Below, in pieces: positions 48,243-56,958 of a stretch of 64,000 bases of DNA. Every line of letters begins with the position of its first letter. Position 1 is the first letter of the stretch. The position numbers and the translations under genes were made by a program. Source of the DNA: an uncultured Sulfolobales archaeon (GTDB taxonomy: Archaea > Thermoproteota > Thermoprotei_A > Sulfolobales > NBVN01); NCBI GenBank assembly GCA_938017505.1, contig CALIKV010000006.1:1-64000 (forward strand), in the 5' to 3' direction. The notes under the pieces are model-generated. The model worked only from the letters and a program-made list of their open reading frames with translations, did not search any database and was not told where the DNA came from.

Positions 48243-49788
48243 CAGACCTCATCCCCTCATCCTCACACGTGTTGCCGAACCTAACTAGCTCGTAGCGGTG
48301 GGTTAACTCGCTCAACAGGTCGGCGGAGCGGCTACCCACGGTTAAACCTAGCTTTCTAGTTATCTTCGACTTAAGCTCCCTATGCGTCTCGTACCTCTCA
48401 ATCTTAACCTCGAGGGAACTGGCTAGAGCTCCAACCACACGCCAGAAGGCCCTAACAACCTCGCTCTTGATTAAATCCTCGTCGTGAATAGGCCCAGCAA
48501 CCACTGAAGCGGTTCTCAAGCTACGTGCCCCCCTCCTCGCATATTTGAGTAGTGGAAACACACAGGCCGTTAATGAGATCACCACAACAATCACGGGCAG
48601 GGCTTCGTAGGAATTCACCAGTCTTCCAGCAAGCGCTACGGGCTGAGGGAAAGACCTCTCTTCAGTTAAGGAAGTATCCCGCCCCACGTTGAAGGCTGAC
48701 ACAACGGACACTAAACCCATGAGAGTGCTTAACTGGTCAGACAGCTTGTAGACCTGACCACTGTCTGTCGAACTGGCCCACGTGATGACGGTCATCGGGC
48801 TTGACGGCTTGAACATAGGCCCTGCAGTCTGCAATGGGTAATACTCCCTCTCCATCACGTACCTACTGATCTCCTCGAGGACGTACTCGTCGTTGAGATC
48901 TGTAAGGGGTTTAAGCCTGTTGATTATTCTCTCCAGCTCCTCCGGCGGCAACCTCCTGAGCACCTCCACTACATCTACGCTGATGTTCATGTGTTCGATG
49001 ACCTCAAGCAGTTGTGACGGCATGGTGGGGGCGTTGCCTGTGCTCTGAGAGTCCGCAACAGGTCTGCTTAAATATACGCGGCTCCCATACGTCGAAGCTA
49101 TAACGTACATGTATGAACCGATAATCAGTGAAGTAGTGCGGGAAGTGTTGACGCCTACTTCAGCGGCTTTCTTAAAGTCGCCTAGGTCCACACAGCCGAG
49201 GAACAGGAGGATCTGACGTCTTAACTCGCTTATCAGCTCCCGGCTCACATTACTCGACGAGCCTTCCTTCATTAAGTAGACTACGAGGTAGGAGAGCTCG
49301 TTGTGATCTCCATAACTCACGAGACCTGAGAGGACTTTAAGCAACGTGTTTGAGAGGGAGTGGTAACCGGTATTGTTGAGGTGTAGGGTGGAGTGGTAGA
49401 GCAACCAGCCTAAGTCCCTGGCACTGATTACGAGATCCTCAGTGTTATTGAGTACCTTGAGAGCTAACAACTGCCTAGCCCCTACTAACAGGGGGGCTAG
49501 TGAATCGCCTTTGATGAAGGCATAAACGGACTTAACAAGCGACTGTGCCGGGATCGAGTCCCCTTCCAAGGCAGCGTTACGTAGCGACTCTTCTAAGTCC
49601 TCCCTACCAACGCTACTTAACCAAGAACCCAGAACCTCAGGAGCCCTCTGAATTTCAAGAACCCTATCTAGAAGCTCCGGTGAGTGTCGAGACTCAGCAT
49701 ACACAACTGTAAAGCCTGACAGCACTAAGGATAGCATGAGATACGGAGCAAGACTGATGAACCTATGAAGTCCTACCTCGACTGTCAT
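48205..49788 (-). CDS. DUF4129-domain membrane protein of the MoxR module
   Basis: A signal sequence (LAPYLMLSLVLSGFTVVYA) leads into about 360 extracytoplasmic residues with mixed helices. A single membrane helix (LPVIVVVISLTACVFPLLKYA) follows near residue 400. The cytoplasmic tail has the DUF4129-type pattern (EVVRAFWRVVGALASSLEV ... LLSELTHRYELVRFG). DUF4129 proteins are regular partners of MoxR and DUF58. First gene of the leftward arm, divergent from MoxR by 182 bases. Confidence 0.78.
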   Translation of the reverse strand: MTVEVGLHRFISLAPYLMLSLVLSGFTVVYAESRHSPELLDRVLEIQRAPEVLGSWLSSVGREDLEESLRNAALEGDSIPAQSLVKSVYAFIKGDSLAPLLVGARQLLALKVLNNTEDLVISARDLGWLLYHSTLHLNNTGYHSLSNTLLKVLSGLVSYGDHNELSYLVVYLMKEGSSSNVSRELISELRRQILLFLGCVDLGDFKKAAEVGVNTSRTTSLIIGSYMYVIASTYGSRVYLSRPVADSQSTGNAPTMPSQLLEVIEHMNISVDVVEVLRRLPPEELERIINRLKPLTDLNDEYVLEEISRYVMEREYYPLQTAGPMFKPSSPMTVITWASSTDSGQVYKLSDQLSTLMGLVSVVSAFNVGRDTSLTEERSFPQPVALAGRLVNSYEALPVIVVVISLTACVFPLLKYARRGARSLRTASVVAGPIHDEDLIKSEVVRAFWRVVGALASSLEVKIERYETHRELKSKITRKLGLTVGSRSADLLSELTHRYELVRFGNTCEDEGMRSDVRRLERLLLKE

Positions 49789-49970
49789 CGCCTAGAATAA
49801 TGGGTTTTCAAAGGAAATAAGGACTACATGTAAGGGGAGAAACCATCGCTCAGACATAAGTCGACCTCCACCTCATCCCTGCTCTGGGGGAAGGACCCTT
49901 GACTGTAGAACGTAAGTAAGGTCGTTGATTCATATTACTTGGTTGTTACGGTATTATTCTGGGAGCGGTC

Positions 49971-50915
49971 TTGGAGAGGGTTGAGTCTGTTGTAAGTAAG
50001 GTCATCGAGGCTTCGAGAGAAGTGTTGGTTGAGAGAGAGCAGGACGTCAAGTTGCTCGTCTTATCCGTTGTTGCCGGAGGACATGTGTTGATTGAAGGCA
50101 TACCCGGCATTGCTAAGACGCTCACAGCTAAGACCATCGCTAAGTTACTTAACCTTAAGTTCAGCAGGATCCAGTTGACACCGGATCTGTTGCCGGCGGA
50201 TATCGTCGGTACTAAAGTCTTCAACCAGAAGGTAGGGGATTTCGAAGTGGTTACGGGGCCTATCAACGCTAACTTAGTCCTGGCTGACGAGATCAACAGG
50301 GCATCACCGAGGACACAGAGCGCGTTGCTTGAAGCCATGCAGGAGAGGCAAGTTACTATAGAGGGATTCACTATTAAATTGCCTGAGCCCTTCACGGTCA
50401 TAGCTACGATGAATCCCATAGAGCTAGAAGGGGTCTTTCCGTTGCCGGAAGCCCAGCTTGACAGGTTCTTCATTAAGATAGAGATGGGGTCGCTTAGCGA
50501 GGGCGGGTTAGTGGAGTTGCTTAAGAGAGGTTCTACGAGAATCGATGAAGCTTACGATAATCTCAAGCCGATTGTACGCGCTGACGAGATCTTGGACGGG
50601 AGGAGGGAGTTAAGTGAGGTATACGTCGAGGACTCAGTGATTAACTACATGCTGAGGCTTTACAACGCCATCAACAACCACAGGCATGTAAGGCTAGGAG
50701 TGACTCCAAGAGGCCTCATGATGCTACACACCCTAGCCAGATGCCTCGCCCTAGCCGATGGAAGGAAGTACGTCATTCCAGATGACGTGAAGACGGCCGC
50801 CCCACCGGCTCTAAGTCATAGAGTGCTTCTTAAGCCGGAAGTGATGGCTGAGGGCATCTCCGGGAGGAGGGTGATCGAGGAGGTCCTCAAGAGCGTGGGG
50901 GTGCCTAGACCATAG
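49971..50915 (+). CDS. MoxR-family AAA+ ATPase
   Basis: Chaperone-like ATPase that remodels or activates partner proteins, often metal-enzyme or surface complexes. Walker A is EGIPGIAKTLTAKTIA, with Gly-Ile-Ala-Lys in place of GxGKT as in MoxR. TPDLLPADIVGTKVF, LADEINRASPRTQSALLEAMQERQV (Walker B and arginine-containing helix) and TMNPIELEGVFPLPEAQLDRF are family signatures. TTG 49971 is the first start after the ribosome site GGGAGCGG; divergent from the DUF4129 gene. Pairs with the DUF58 gene. Confidence 0.94.
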   Translation: MERVESVVSKVIEASREVLVEREQDVKLLVLSVVAGGHVLIEGIPGIAKTLTAKTIAKLLNLKFSRIQLTPDLLPADIVGTKVFNQKVGDFEVVTGPINANLVLADEINRASPRTQSALLEAMQERQVTIEGFTIKLPEPFTVIATMNPIELEGVFPLPEAQLDRFFIKIEMGSLSEGGLVELLKRGSTRIDEAYDNLKPIVRADEILDGRRELSEVYVEDSVINYMLRLYNAINNHRHVRLGVTPRGLMMLHTLARCLALADGRKYVIPDDVKTAAPPALSHRVLLKPEVMAEGISGRRVIEEVLKSVGVPRP

Positions 50916-50983
50916 AGAGCGTCAAAGCAGACATCACCTACGTCAGTTACAGTGGGATCTACCTCCTAGTTATAACGACCTTA

Positions 50984-52219
50984 ATGCTACCGGTAGTTCT
51001 AGTAGCCACAGAGGTTACTTACCCCTACGTGTTGGTCAGCTTGACCGGACTGACGCTCGTTGGTTACGCCTCAGGGTTAATACGTTCGCTGAAGAGACTC
51101 AAGGTGATTGAAGTCGAGTACCCTGACGTCGCGAGAGCCGTCGAGGGCGAGATCGTCGAGGTCCGGATGGAACTGAAGCATAACCTAATTGAGTTGATGA
51201 GGTTCACCGAGTTTAAGGCTGTTCACGACGAAGGTGTTAAGATAACGCACTACGAGTTCAGCAAGGAGGCATCCAGTCTACGAGTGATTCTACACGTCAG
51301 TCCGCGTGTTGGCACACATAAAATAACCTCGCCAAGGCTTTACTTCAACGTCCTCGGAGGGCTTGCTAAGGGCATGATTACCCTGGACATCTCTATCAAG
51401 GTATCTGTATTACCCGGCTTTAAGGCCTCATACCTCCCGTACTTAATGCCCGGGTTTAGACACATAGGCACAGGACCCTCCAGGACTAGAGGAGGCGGCA
51501 CCAACATATTAGAGGTTAGGGAATACGTTCCTGGGGACGAGTTTAAGAAGATAGATTGGAAAGCGACCGCCAGGCTCTCTAGGCTAGTCGTTAAGGAGTT
51601 CGAGAAAGAGATGCGTAGAGACGTCGTGCTAGTGCTCGTGTTAAGCGACAGGTTCTTCGCAACGGAGGCGAGGGTTCTTGAGGGTTTAACGTATGACGTG
51701 TGTATGCTTTCTTCAGGCCTTCTCATCAACGGACTACATGTCAGACTACTCATCGTCACGGAGAGAGGCTTTATACTGAGCGATAAGGTGACATCCGTCA
51801 GCGGGATCGGGGAGATACTTAACGCGTTGTCAAGGATTGAATGGCCCGAGAGACCGCTCACAACGTACTCAGCGCTTAAGGTCGCATCATGGCTAATCCT
51901 TCCAGTAGTCATTAACTCGTGTAGCGCGTCATGCGTGGTCGTAGGCGTGGTAAGTTTCGAGGACTTAAGCGATGTTGAAGCAGCTCTCCGTGTATGGAAG
52001 AGGCTTAAGACCCTCTCCCATGAGACGATCTTCGCAGTCGTATCACCGGCTTTAATCGCTTTAAGGCATGAGGAGATCGATCTAGAAGGCCTGACCAGAA
52101 TGCACCCGGAGCTGGAGACCCTGGTTAAGCTGTCTAAGAGAGTTCCTAACAGCGTTATCGCCTACGACATACACACCGACTTGCTTGAAAAGATCTTAAG
52201 ACTTAGAGAGACGTTTTAG
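50984..52219 (+). CDS. DUF58-domain protein (MoxR partner)
   Basis: Partner of MoxR with two N-terminal membrane helices (PVVLVATEVTYPYVLVSLTGLTLVGYA), a beta-rich domain and the DUF58 core (YVPGDEFKKIDWKATARLSRLVVKEFEKE) leading into a von Willebrand-A-like fold. The frame stays open upstream to base 50909, encoding a continuation of the first helix (YLLVITTL) without ATG, GTG or TTG. ATA at 50912 overlaps the MoxR stop. The ATG at 50984 may thus be too late, or initiation may use ATA. Convergent with the LuxE-type gene. Confidence 0.87.
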   Translation: MLPVVLVATEVTYPYVLVSLTGLTLVGYASGLIRSLKRLKVIEVEYPDVARAVEGEIVEVRMELKHNLIELMRFTEFKAVHDEGVKITHYEFSKEASSLRVILHVSPRVGTHKITSPRLYFNVLGGLAKGMITLDISIKVSVLPGFKASYLPYLMPGFRHIGTGPSRTRGGGTNILEVREYVPGDEFKKIDWKATARLSRLVVKEFEKEMRRDVVLVLVLSDRFFATEARVLEGLTYDVCMLSSGLLINGLHVRLLIVTERGFILSDKVTSVSGIGEILNALSRIEWPERPLTTYSALKVASWLILPVVINSCSASCVVVGVVSFEDLSDVEAALRVWKRLKTLSHETIFAVVSPALIALRHEEIDLEGLTRMHPELETLVKLSKRVPNSVIAYDIHTDLLEKILRLRETF

Positions 52220-52220
52220 G

Positions 52221-53510
52221 TTATTGAGTGGGAGGTCCTCCCCGCATCAGTTCCTCGAGAGTCCCTCCGCAAGCCCTCTGAAGATCCCAGCCCTCATCCT
52301 TAGTCAATCTCCTGACGTATACGTACTCCCTCCCATAGTACCTCTCGGACTCAACGAACTTCATTAAGTCCCCTGGGAGAAATGCTTCAAGCCATGATAC
52401 GGCGAGTGGATCGTAAATCCCCAGGATACCCTCCTTACCGGGCTCGTTAATCAATTCGTAGGTCTTGGGATCCAGCAGGAAGACCTCCTGCAGTGGGTGC
52501 GGGACCTTGTTCATCACTCCATACCTATCTAGGAGGGCTGTGAGGGTTTCGGTCATGCCTAACACGTCCATGAATGGTGTGGGAACCTCATTACCGCCCG
52601 CATCTCTAGCTTTAAAGAACTTCCTGGCGTCCTCAACTATACCGCTGTAGGGCGGCAGGTCCACAAATCCCTTGCTTCCTCCACCCGTAACTATAACACC
52701 ACCTGCACCTAGATCTACCGGCGGCACTCCAGCCACAAGTCTGCTGAGCGCTCTCTTAACGGCGCTCATGTCTCTGAACTGCTTCGTAAGTAGGTGAACC
52801 CCTGCAGGCGCTGAGAAGAGCAACTTCGGTTCCTCCTTACTCCTAAGGAATTCCATTATGGCCTCTTTATTAGGAACTAACTTCTGCCATTGAGACCCTT
52901 CAGTCATGCCGCTGACCAGGTCCATGCCGTAGAGGAGTTTTATCTTCTTCCCCTGCAACGCCAGGTCAACGAAAGCCACGAAATTGAGCTTATTCCTCAG
53001 TTCCTTAGCCGCTAGGAAGAGCGCTAATCCCTTACCCTCCTTCAGTGAGCCCCCGTACACGTACTCGAAGAGAAGGGTGTTCGCCCTGGTCATCATGGCC
53101 AGCTCAAGAGGACTCCTGTAGATCTTGACTGGGATGCTATTAGTGGTTCCACTTGACGTGAAGAGCACGCCCCCCTCATCTGGATCGTCTATTAGGAACC
53201 TCCTATATTCGTCACCCCTCAACATATCTGACGGTACAGCGAGCTTAACTAGGTCTTCGAGCTCGGCGCTCTTGTGATCCAATTCAAGCCTCTCTAGCAA
53301 TTCTGCGTAGAAGCCACTACGTTGAGCAAAGAACTTGAGGGAGTCCCTAAGTAAGGACCTCCTAAGGGTCCTCAGATAATCGGGGGATTTATTGAAGAGA
53401 CTTGCATCTCCTGAGAGCTCCCATAACCTCTGGACGTGTGGGTCGTTAATGAACTTACTCTTCGATGAAGCTCTGTAAATCTCCTCTAAAGCAGGTAACT
53501 CACTATTCAA
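52221..53510 (-). CDS. LuxE-type acyl-protein synthetase
   Basis: Adenylates a carboxylic acid and holds it as a thioester on a Cys before passing it on; in luminous bacteria the acceptor is LuxC. The ATP-binding motif is LFTSSGTTNSIPVKIY, followed by the adenylate region GVIVTGGGSKG, LGMTETLTALLD and GDLMKFVESERYYGRE. At 429 residues it is a bit longer than LuxE. The protein contains a single cysteine, at about residue 414 close to the C-terminus (DLQRACGGTL), just where LuxE carries its acyl-Cys. No neighbour is related; the LuxC-type gene is 27 kb away. ATG start. Confidence 0.85.
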   Translation of the reverse strand: MNSELPALEEIYRASSKSKFINDPHVQRLWELSGDASLFNKSPDYLRTLRRSLLRDSLKFFAQRSGFYAELLERLELDHKSAELEDLVKLAVPSDMLRGDEYRRFLIDDPDEGGVLFTSSGTTNSIPVKIYRSPLELAMMTRANTLLFEYVYGGSLKEGKGLALFLAAKELRNKLNFVAFVDLALQGKKIKLLYGMDLVSGMTEGSQWQKLVPNKEAIMEFLRSKEEPKLLFSAPAGVHLLTKQFRDMSAVKRALSRLVAGVPPVDLGAGGVIVTGGGSKGFVDLPPYSGIVEDARKFFKARDAGGNEVPTPFMDVLGMTETLTALLDRYGVMNKVPHPLQEVFLLDPKTYELINEPGKEGILGIYDPLAVSWLEAFLPGDLMKFVESERYYGREYVYVRRLTKDEGWDLQRACGGTLEELMRGGPPTQ

Positions 53511-53623
53511 GACTTAACACCAGGTGAAAACCTAGACCCAGTTTTTATGTTTTAACATGATCTCAAGCCCTTTGAGAGTAAAAGAATAAAAGACTTACTC
53601 AAGACCTCTCTTGAGGTGTCTGA

Positions 53624-55999
53624 GTGCGGTCAGGCAAGTACCTCATAATCCACGCCCATTTCTACCAGCCTCCTAGGGAGGATCCATGGTTTAGTCAAGT
53701 CCTCCTTGAGGACAGTGCCTACCCGTACCATGACTGGAACGAGAGGATAACGGAGGAGTGTTACAGGCCGAACTCGCTAATACCGATAGTGGACCCGGAG
53801 AACTACGTAGTTGACGTGATCAACAACTACTCCTGGATAAGCTTCAACGTGGGCCCTACCCTCCTCAAGTGGCTTGAAGTAAGGGCTCCTGACGTATATG
53901 AGGCGATGGTGGAGGCAGATTACGTGAGTAGAAAGAGGTTCTCCGGACACGGCTCCGCTATAGCACAGATCTACAACCACATGATAATGCCTCTAGCTAG
54001 GAGGGAGGATAAATGCTTAGCGACCTACTGGGGTGTGGAGGTGTTTAGGGAGGCCTTCAAGAGGCCTCCTGAAGGTATGTGGTTGCCTGAGACAGCTGTC
54101 GACGACGAGTCGCTGGACGTCCTAGCTGAGTTAGGGATTAAGTTCACAGTGCTGGCACCTCATCAGGCAAGTAAGGTGAGGGCTTTAGGTGGTGAGTGGG
54201 TTGACGTGAGCAACGGTCGTCTGGATTCCAGGAAACCGTACCTCTACAGGACCTCCTCAGGCAGGACCATAACTATATTCTTCTACGACGCCCGCCTCTC
54301 GCATGGAGTGGCTTTTGGCGACCTGCTAAGTAACGGTGACACGCTAGCAGCGAGTCTCCTTAATGCTTTCAGCAGCAATGACGAGGTCGAGCTGGTCACC
54401 ATAGCTACTGACGGCGAGACTTATGGACACCACAAGAGACACGGACACCTGGCACTTGCCTACGCCATAAGGACCCTGAACAAACGAAATGATGTAAGGA
54501 TAACGAATTTCGGGGAGTTCCTGGAACGTAATCCGCCCACGCATGAAGTCAAGGTAGTTGAGAAGTCGTCGTGGAGTTGTCCTCACGGGGTTGAGAGATG
54601 GAGGAGTAACTGCGGGTGTAGAGTAGACCCAAGCAGGTCCTGGAGTCAGGAATGGAGGACCCCCCTCAGGGAGGCCGTGGACTGGCTAGGGAGTGAAACA
54701 CGCAAGATATACCTCAGCAAAGCGTCGGAGTTGATCAACAACCCTGTTAATGCATTGATGGGTTACGTGACTGTAATGGGGAAACCTGAGGATATTGTAG
54801 ATGGTTACCTTAAGAAATTCAGCAATGCCGAGATGAGTCAGGACGTTAAAGTGAGGTCGCTTAAGTTGCTGGAAATGATGAGGCACTCCCTCCTGATGTA
54901 CGCTAGCGACGGTTGGTTCTTCGACGACATATCCAATATAGAATCCGTTCAAGTCATGAGGCATGCGGCCAGAGCTATCGAGCTGGCGAGCGAGTTCGTA
55001 AGTGAGGATCTCGAAAGTGCTTTCCTCGAATACCTCGCGAAAGCGTCTAGCAATGTGGCTGAGTTGAAGAATGGTGAGAATATCTACAGGCTGCTCGTCA
55101 AGAGCGCTTCAGTAGATCACCTTGATATCTGCATTCTCTTCGCGGTGCTGAACCTAGTCAACGGAACTCTAGCGTCGGCCGTTAGTGGAGGTGTGGGGAG
55201 GGTTTTCAACTATGTAATTGTTAACGCGGGACGTGAGCTGACCGGCGTTGACGGCTTCACCGCTGTTCTCGGAAAGGCTAGAGTTAAATCGCTAACGACT
55301 TTAGAAGCACGCGAGTGCGTGTACTATGCCCACTCACTTAGAGGTCAGGTGATTATAGGCGCGTCAGCCCCTGCGGAGGGCAGGGATCTGAGGCTCATCA
55401 GCAATCACCTCGTGGAACGCGTTAACGTACACGATCTCGAGGGAGTGCGGGAAATCCTACATAAGCACTTCGTCAAGGTTAAGGAGTTAAGCGAGTTACC
55501 GAAGGACTTTCAGCTTTACCTCGTTGAAAACATCCCCGGCATGCTACGCGTAATACCCTCTAAAACACCCTTCCTGAATCGCTTGGGGAAGACGACCAAG
55601 CTACACATAACCCCCGATACGCTATCCCTAGACCCGCTGGAGCTACGTTACGTCTTAACCAAGGTCATCGAATTAGGGGTGGAGCTACCTAGCTTAATGA
55701 ATGAGTTGGATGTGGAGCTTTCTGGGCAGATTAGGGGGCTGATTAAAGCCCCGGAGGGACTAGCCACGCTAGAGGACGTCAGGAGATGTGTTCTAGTGTT
55801 GAGGAGTATAGCGGGAGGGCTGAATACCCTGAGGGAGTTATGGAGGACTAGGGCTACTGTATGTCAGCTCGGGAGGATGCACTTGCACGAGTTCGAGGAG
55901 CGGAGTAAGGCTGGTGAGAAGAGGGCGTATGAGTGGGTACTCACCTATAATGAGTTGAGCGATCTCTTAGGGGTCAGGTGTGTTGAGGCCTCGTTCTAG
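53624..55999 (+). CDS. Glycoside hydrolase family 57 protein with DUF3536-type C-terminus
   Basis: Probable alpha-glucan acting enzyme (amylase, amylopullulanase or branching type). The N-terminal GH57 barrel shows YLIIHAHFYQPPREDPW, FNVGPTLLKW, GHGSAIAQIYNHMIMPLA, the catalytic nucleophile motif PEGMWLPETAVDDESLD, and the acid motif TIATDGETYGHHKRHGHLALAY with Asp. About 350 further residues are helical (DUF3536-like). No signal peptide, so it is intracellular and may act on glycogen. 791 residues. Starts GTG after AGGTGT. Confidence 0.9.
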   Translation: MRSGKYLIIHAHFYQPPREDPWFSQVLLEDSAYPYHDWNERITEECYRPNSLIPIVDPENYVVDVINNYSWISFNVGPTLLKWLEVRAPDVYEAMVEADYVSRKRFSGHGSAIAQIYNHMIMPLARREDKCLATYWGVEVFREAFKRPPEGMWLPETAVDDESLDVLAELGIKFTVLAPHQASKVRALGGEWVDVSNGRLDSRKPYLYRTSSGRTITIFFYDARLSHGVAFGDLLSNGDTLAASLLNAFSSNDEVELVTIATDGETYGHHKRHGHLALAYAIRTLNKRNDVRITNFGEFLERNPPTHEVKVVEKSSWSCPHGVERWRSNCGCRVDPSRSWSQEWRTPLREAVDWLGSETRKIYLSKASELINNPVNALMGYVTVMGKPEDIVDGYLKKFSNAEMSQDVKVRSLKLLEMMRHSLLMYASDGWFFDDISNIESVQVMRHAARAIELASEFVSEDLESAFLEYLAKASSNVAELKNGENIYRLLVKSASVDHLDICILFAVLNLVNGTLASAVSGGVGRVFNYVIVNAGRELTGVDGFTAVLGKARVKSLTTLEARECVYYAHSLRGQVIIGASAPAEGRDLRLISNHLVERVNVHDLEGVREILHKHFVKVKELSELPKDFQLYLVENIPGMLRVIPSKTPFLNRLGKTTKLHITPDTLSLDPLELRYVLTKVIELGVELPSLMNELDVELSGQIRGLIKAPEGLATLEDVRRCVLVLRSIAGGLNTLRELWRTRATVCQLGRMHLHEFEERSKAGEKRAYEWVLTYNELSDLLGVRCVEASF

Positions 56000-56020
56000 C
56001 TTGTAAAAGAGGTGTGTTCT

Positions 56021-56722
56021 TTACAGTCTTATGATACCCAGGTACGAGAGTATGAAGAGGGATAGGAAAGCCGTCACACTGATTAGTACGTTGTCGTCTA
56101 TCGGGTTAAACTCGTAATGCTCTACGTAGGATGAGAGAGCCGCTATCGGGACGCCCCACGATCCAACGAAGTAGTAAGCCATCGGTGCACAGACCAGGAA
56201 CATCGCGACGTTACCCCACCAGGACTTAGTCCTCCGCCTATAGATGAGGTTTCTGACGACCCCGGTGGCTGCATCGCCGAAGGACATGAAGAGCACTGGA
56301 ATTAATCCGTAGACAGGTGTGTTGAAGACGAGCCAGGAGACAAGCAGGACCGTCCCCCAGACTACGCAGAAGTTGACCTCGTATATATTCTCAGCTACCT
56401 GGAACCAAGTCATTAGCTTGCCCATCTTATGTGGTAGCCACGTGACCAGCGCTAGAACCAGTGCAAGCACGAAGGGTATGGTGGGTGAGGAGAACAGGAA
56501 GGGGACAAGCAACGCGACGACACCACCAGCAAGAACGTGTATTATCTTTCTATTGAAGTAGACGGCGACGTTATGCGGGAGCCCTTTCCCAGTCATGAAT
56601 TGATATACATACTTGGTTCCGTAGACCACTCCTAACACATACGCGAAGAGCACGGAAGCGGACAGCGATTCCATAATCACGTTGCCAGGTAATAACACGT
56701 CCATGTGTATATTCATGTTCAT
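56021..56722 (-). CDS. Dolichol kinase/phytol kinase-like CTP-dependent membrane enzyme
   Basis: Family of CTP-dependent lipid kinases (Sec59, Dgk1, VTE5) and related cytidylyltransferases. Six or seven membrane helices surround NRKIIHVLAGGVVAL near the N-terminus and the motif FMSFGDAATGVVRNLIYRRRTKSWWGNVAMF, where the GD and the RRxKSWWG residues match the nucleotide-binding core. Its likely job is to phosphorylate a polyprenol or archaeal lipid alcohol, which would fit with the cis-prenyltransferase gene in this window. ATG start; divergent from the EamA gene. Confidence 0.8.
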   Translation of the reverse strand: MNMNIHMDVLLPGNVIMESLSASVLFAYVLGVVYGTKYVYQFMTGKGLPHNVAVYFNRKIIHVLAGGVVALLVPFLFSSPTIPFVLALVLALVTWLPHKMGKLMTWFQVAENIYEVNFCVVWGTVLLVSWLVFNTPVYGLIPVLFMSFGDAATGVVRNLIYRRRTKSWWGNVAMFLVCAPMAYYFVGSWGVPIAALSSYVEHYEFNPIDDNVLISVTAFLSLFILSYLGIIRL

Positions 56723-56845
56723 TTCTTACTACCTCATCGAACCAGCGTATCACGAAACGCTGATAAGTATCTCACGGCATAGCTTTTATATTTTACGTAG
56801 TTCAGTTGAGTCGTCCTCCCTAGTCCTCGAGCGCTGTAGAGATGT

Positions 56846-56859
56846 TAACACGCGTGTTA
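56846..56859. promoter_or_regulatory. 14-base perfect palindrome in a divergent promoter region
   Basis: TAACACGCGTGTTA is an exact palindrome in the 236-base gap between the lipid-kinase gene and the EamA transporter. A second inverted repeat, CAGCGT (56743-56748) / ACGCTG (56757-56762), is nearer the kinase start. TATA-like boxes flank them (AGCTTTTATATTTTAC near 56783; CTTTTAAAG near 56913). Confidence 0.35.
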
Positions 56860-56958
56860 TCGTCAAGTCCCAGCACTTGATCTTCCATAGTTAGCGGTCC
56901 CGCTCTTCGTTCTTTTAAAGTTATGTATAGCTAGACGTTTAGGGTAAGGTGTTACGCG

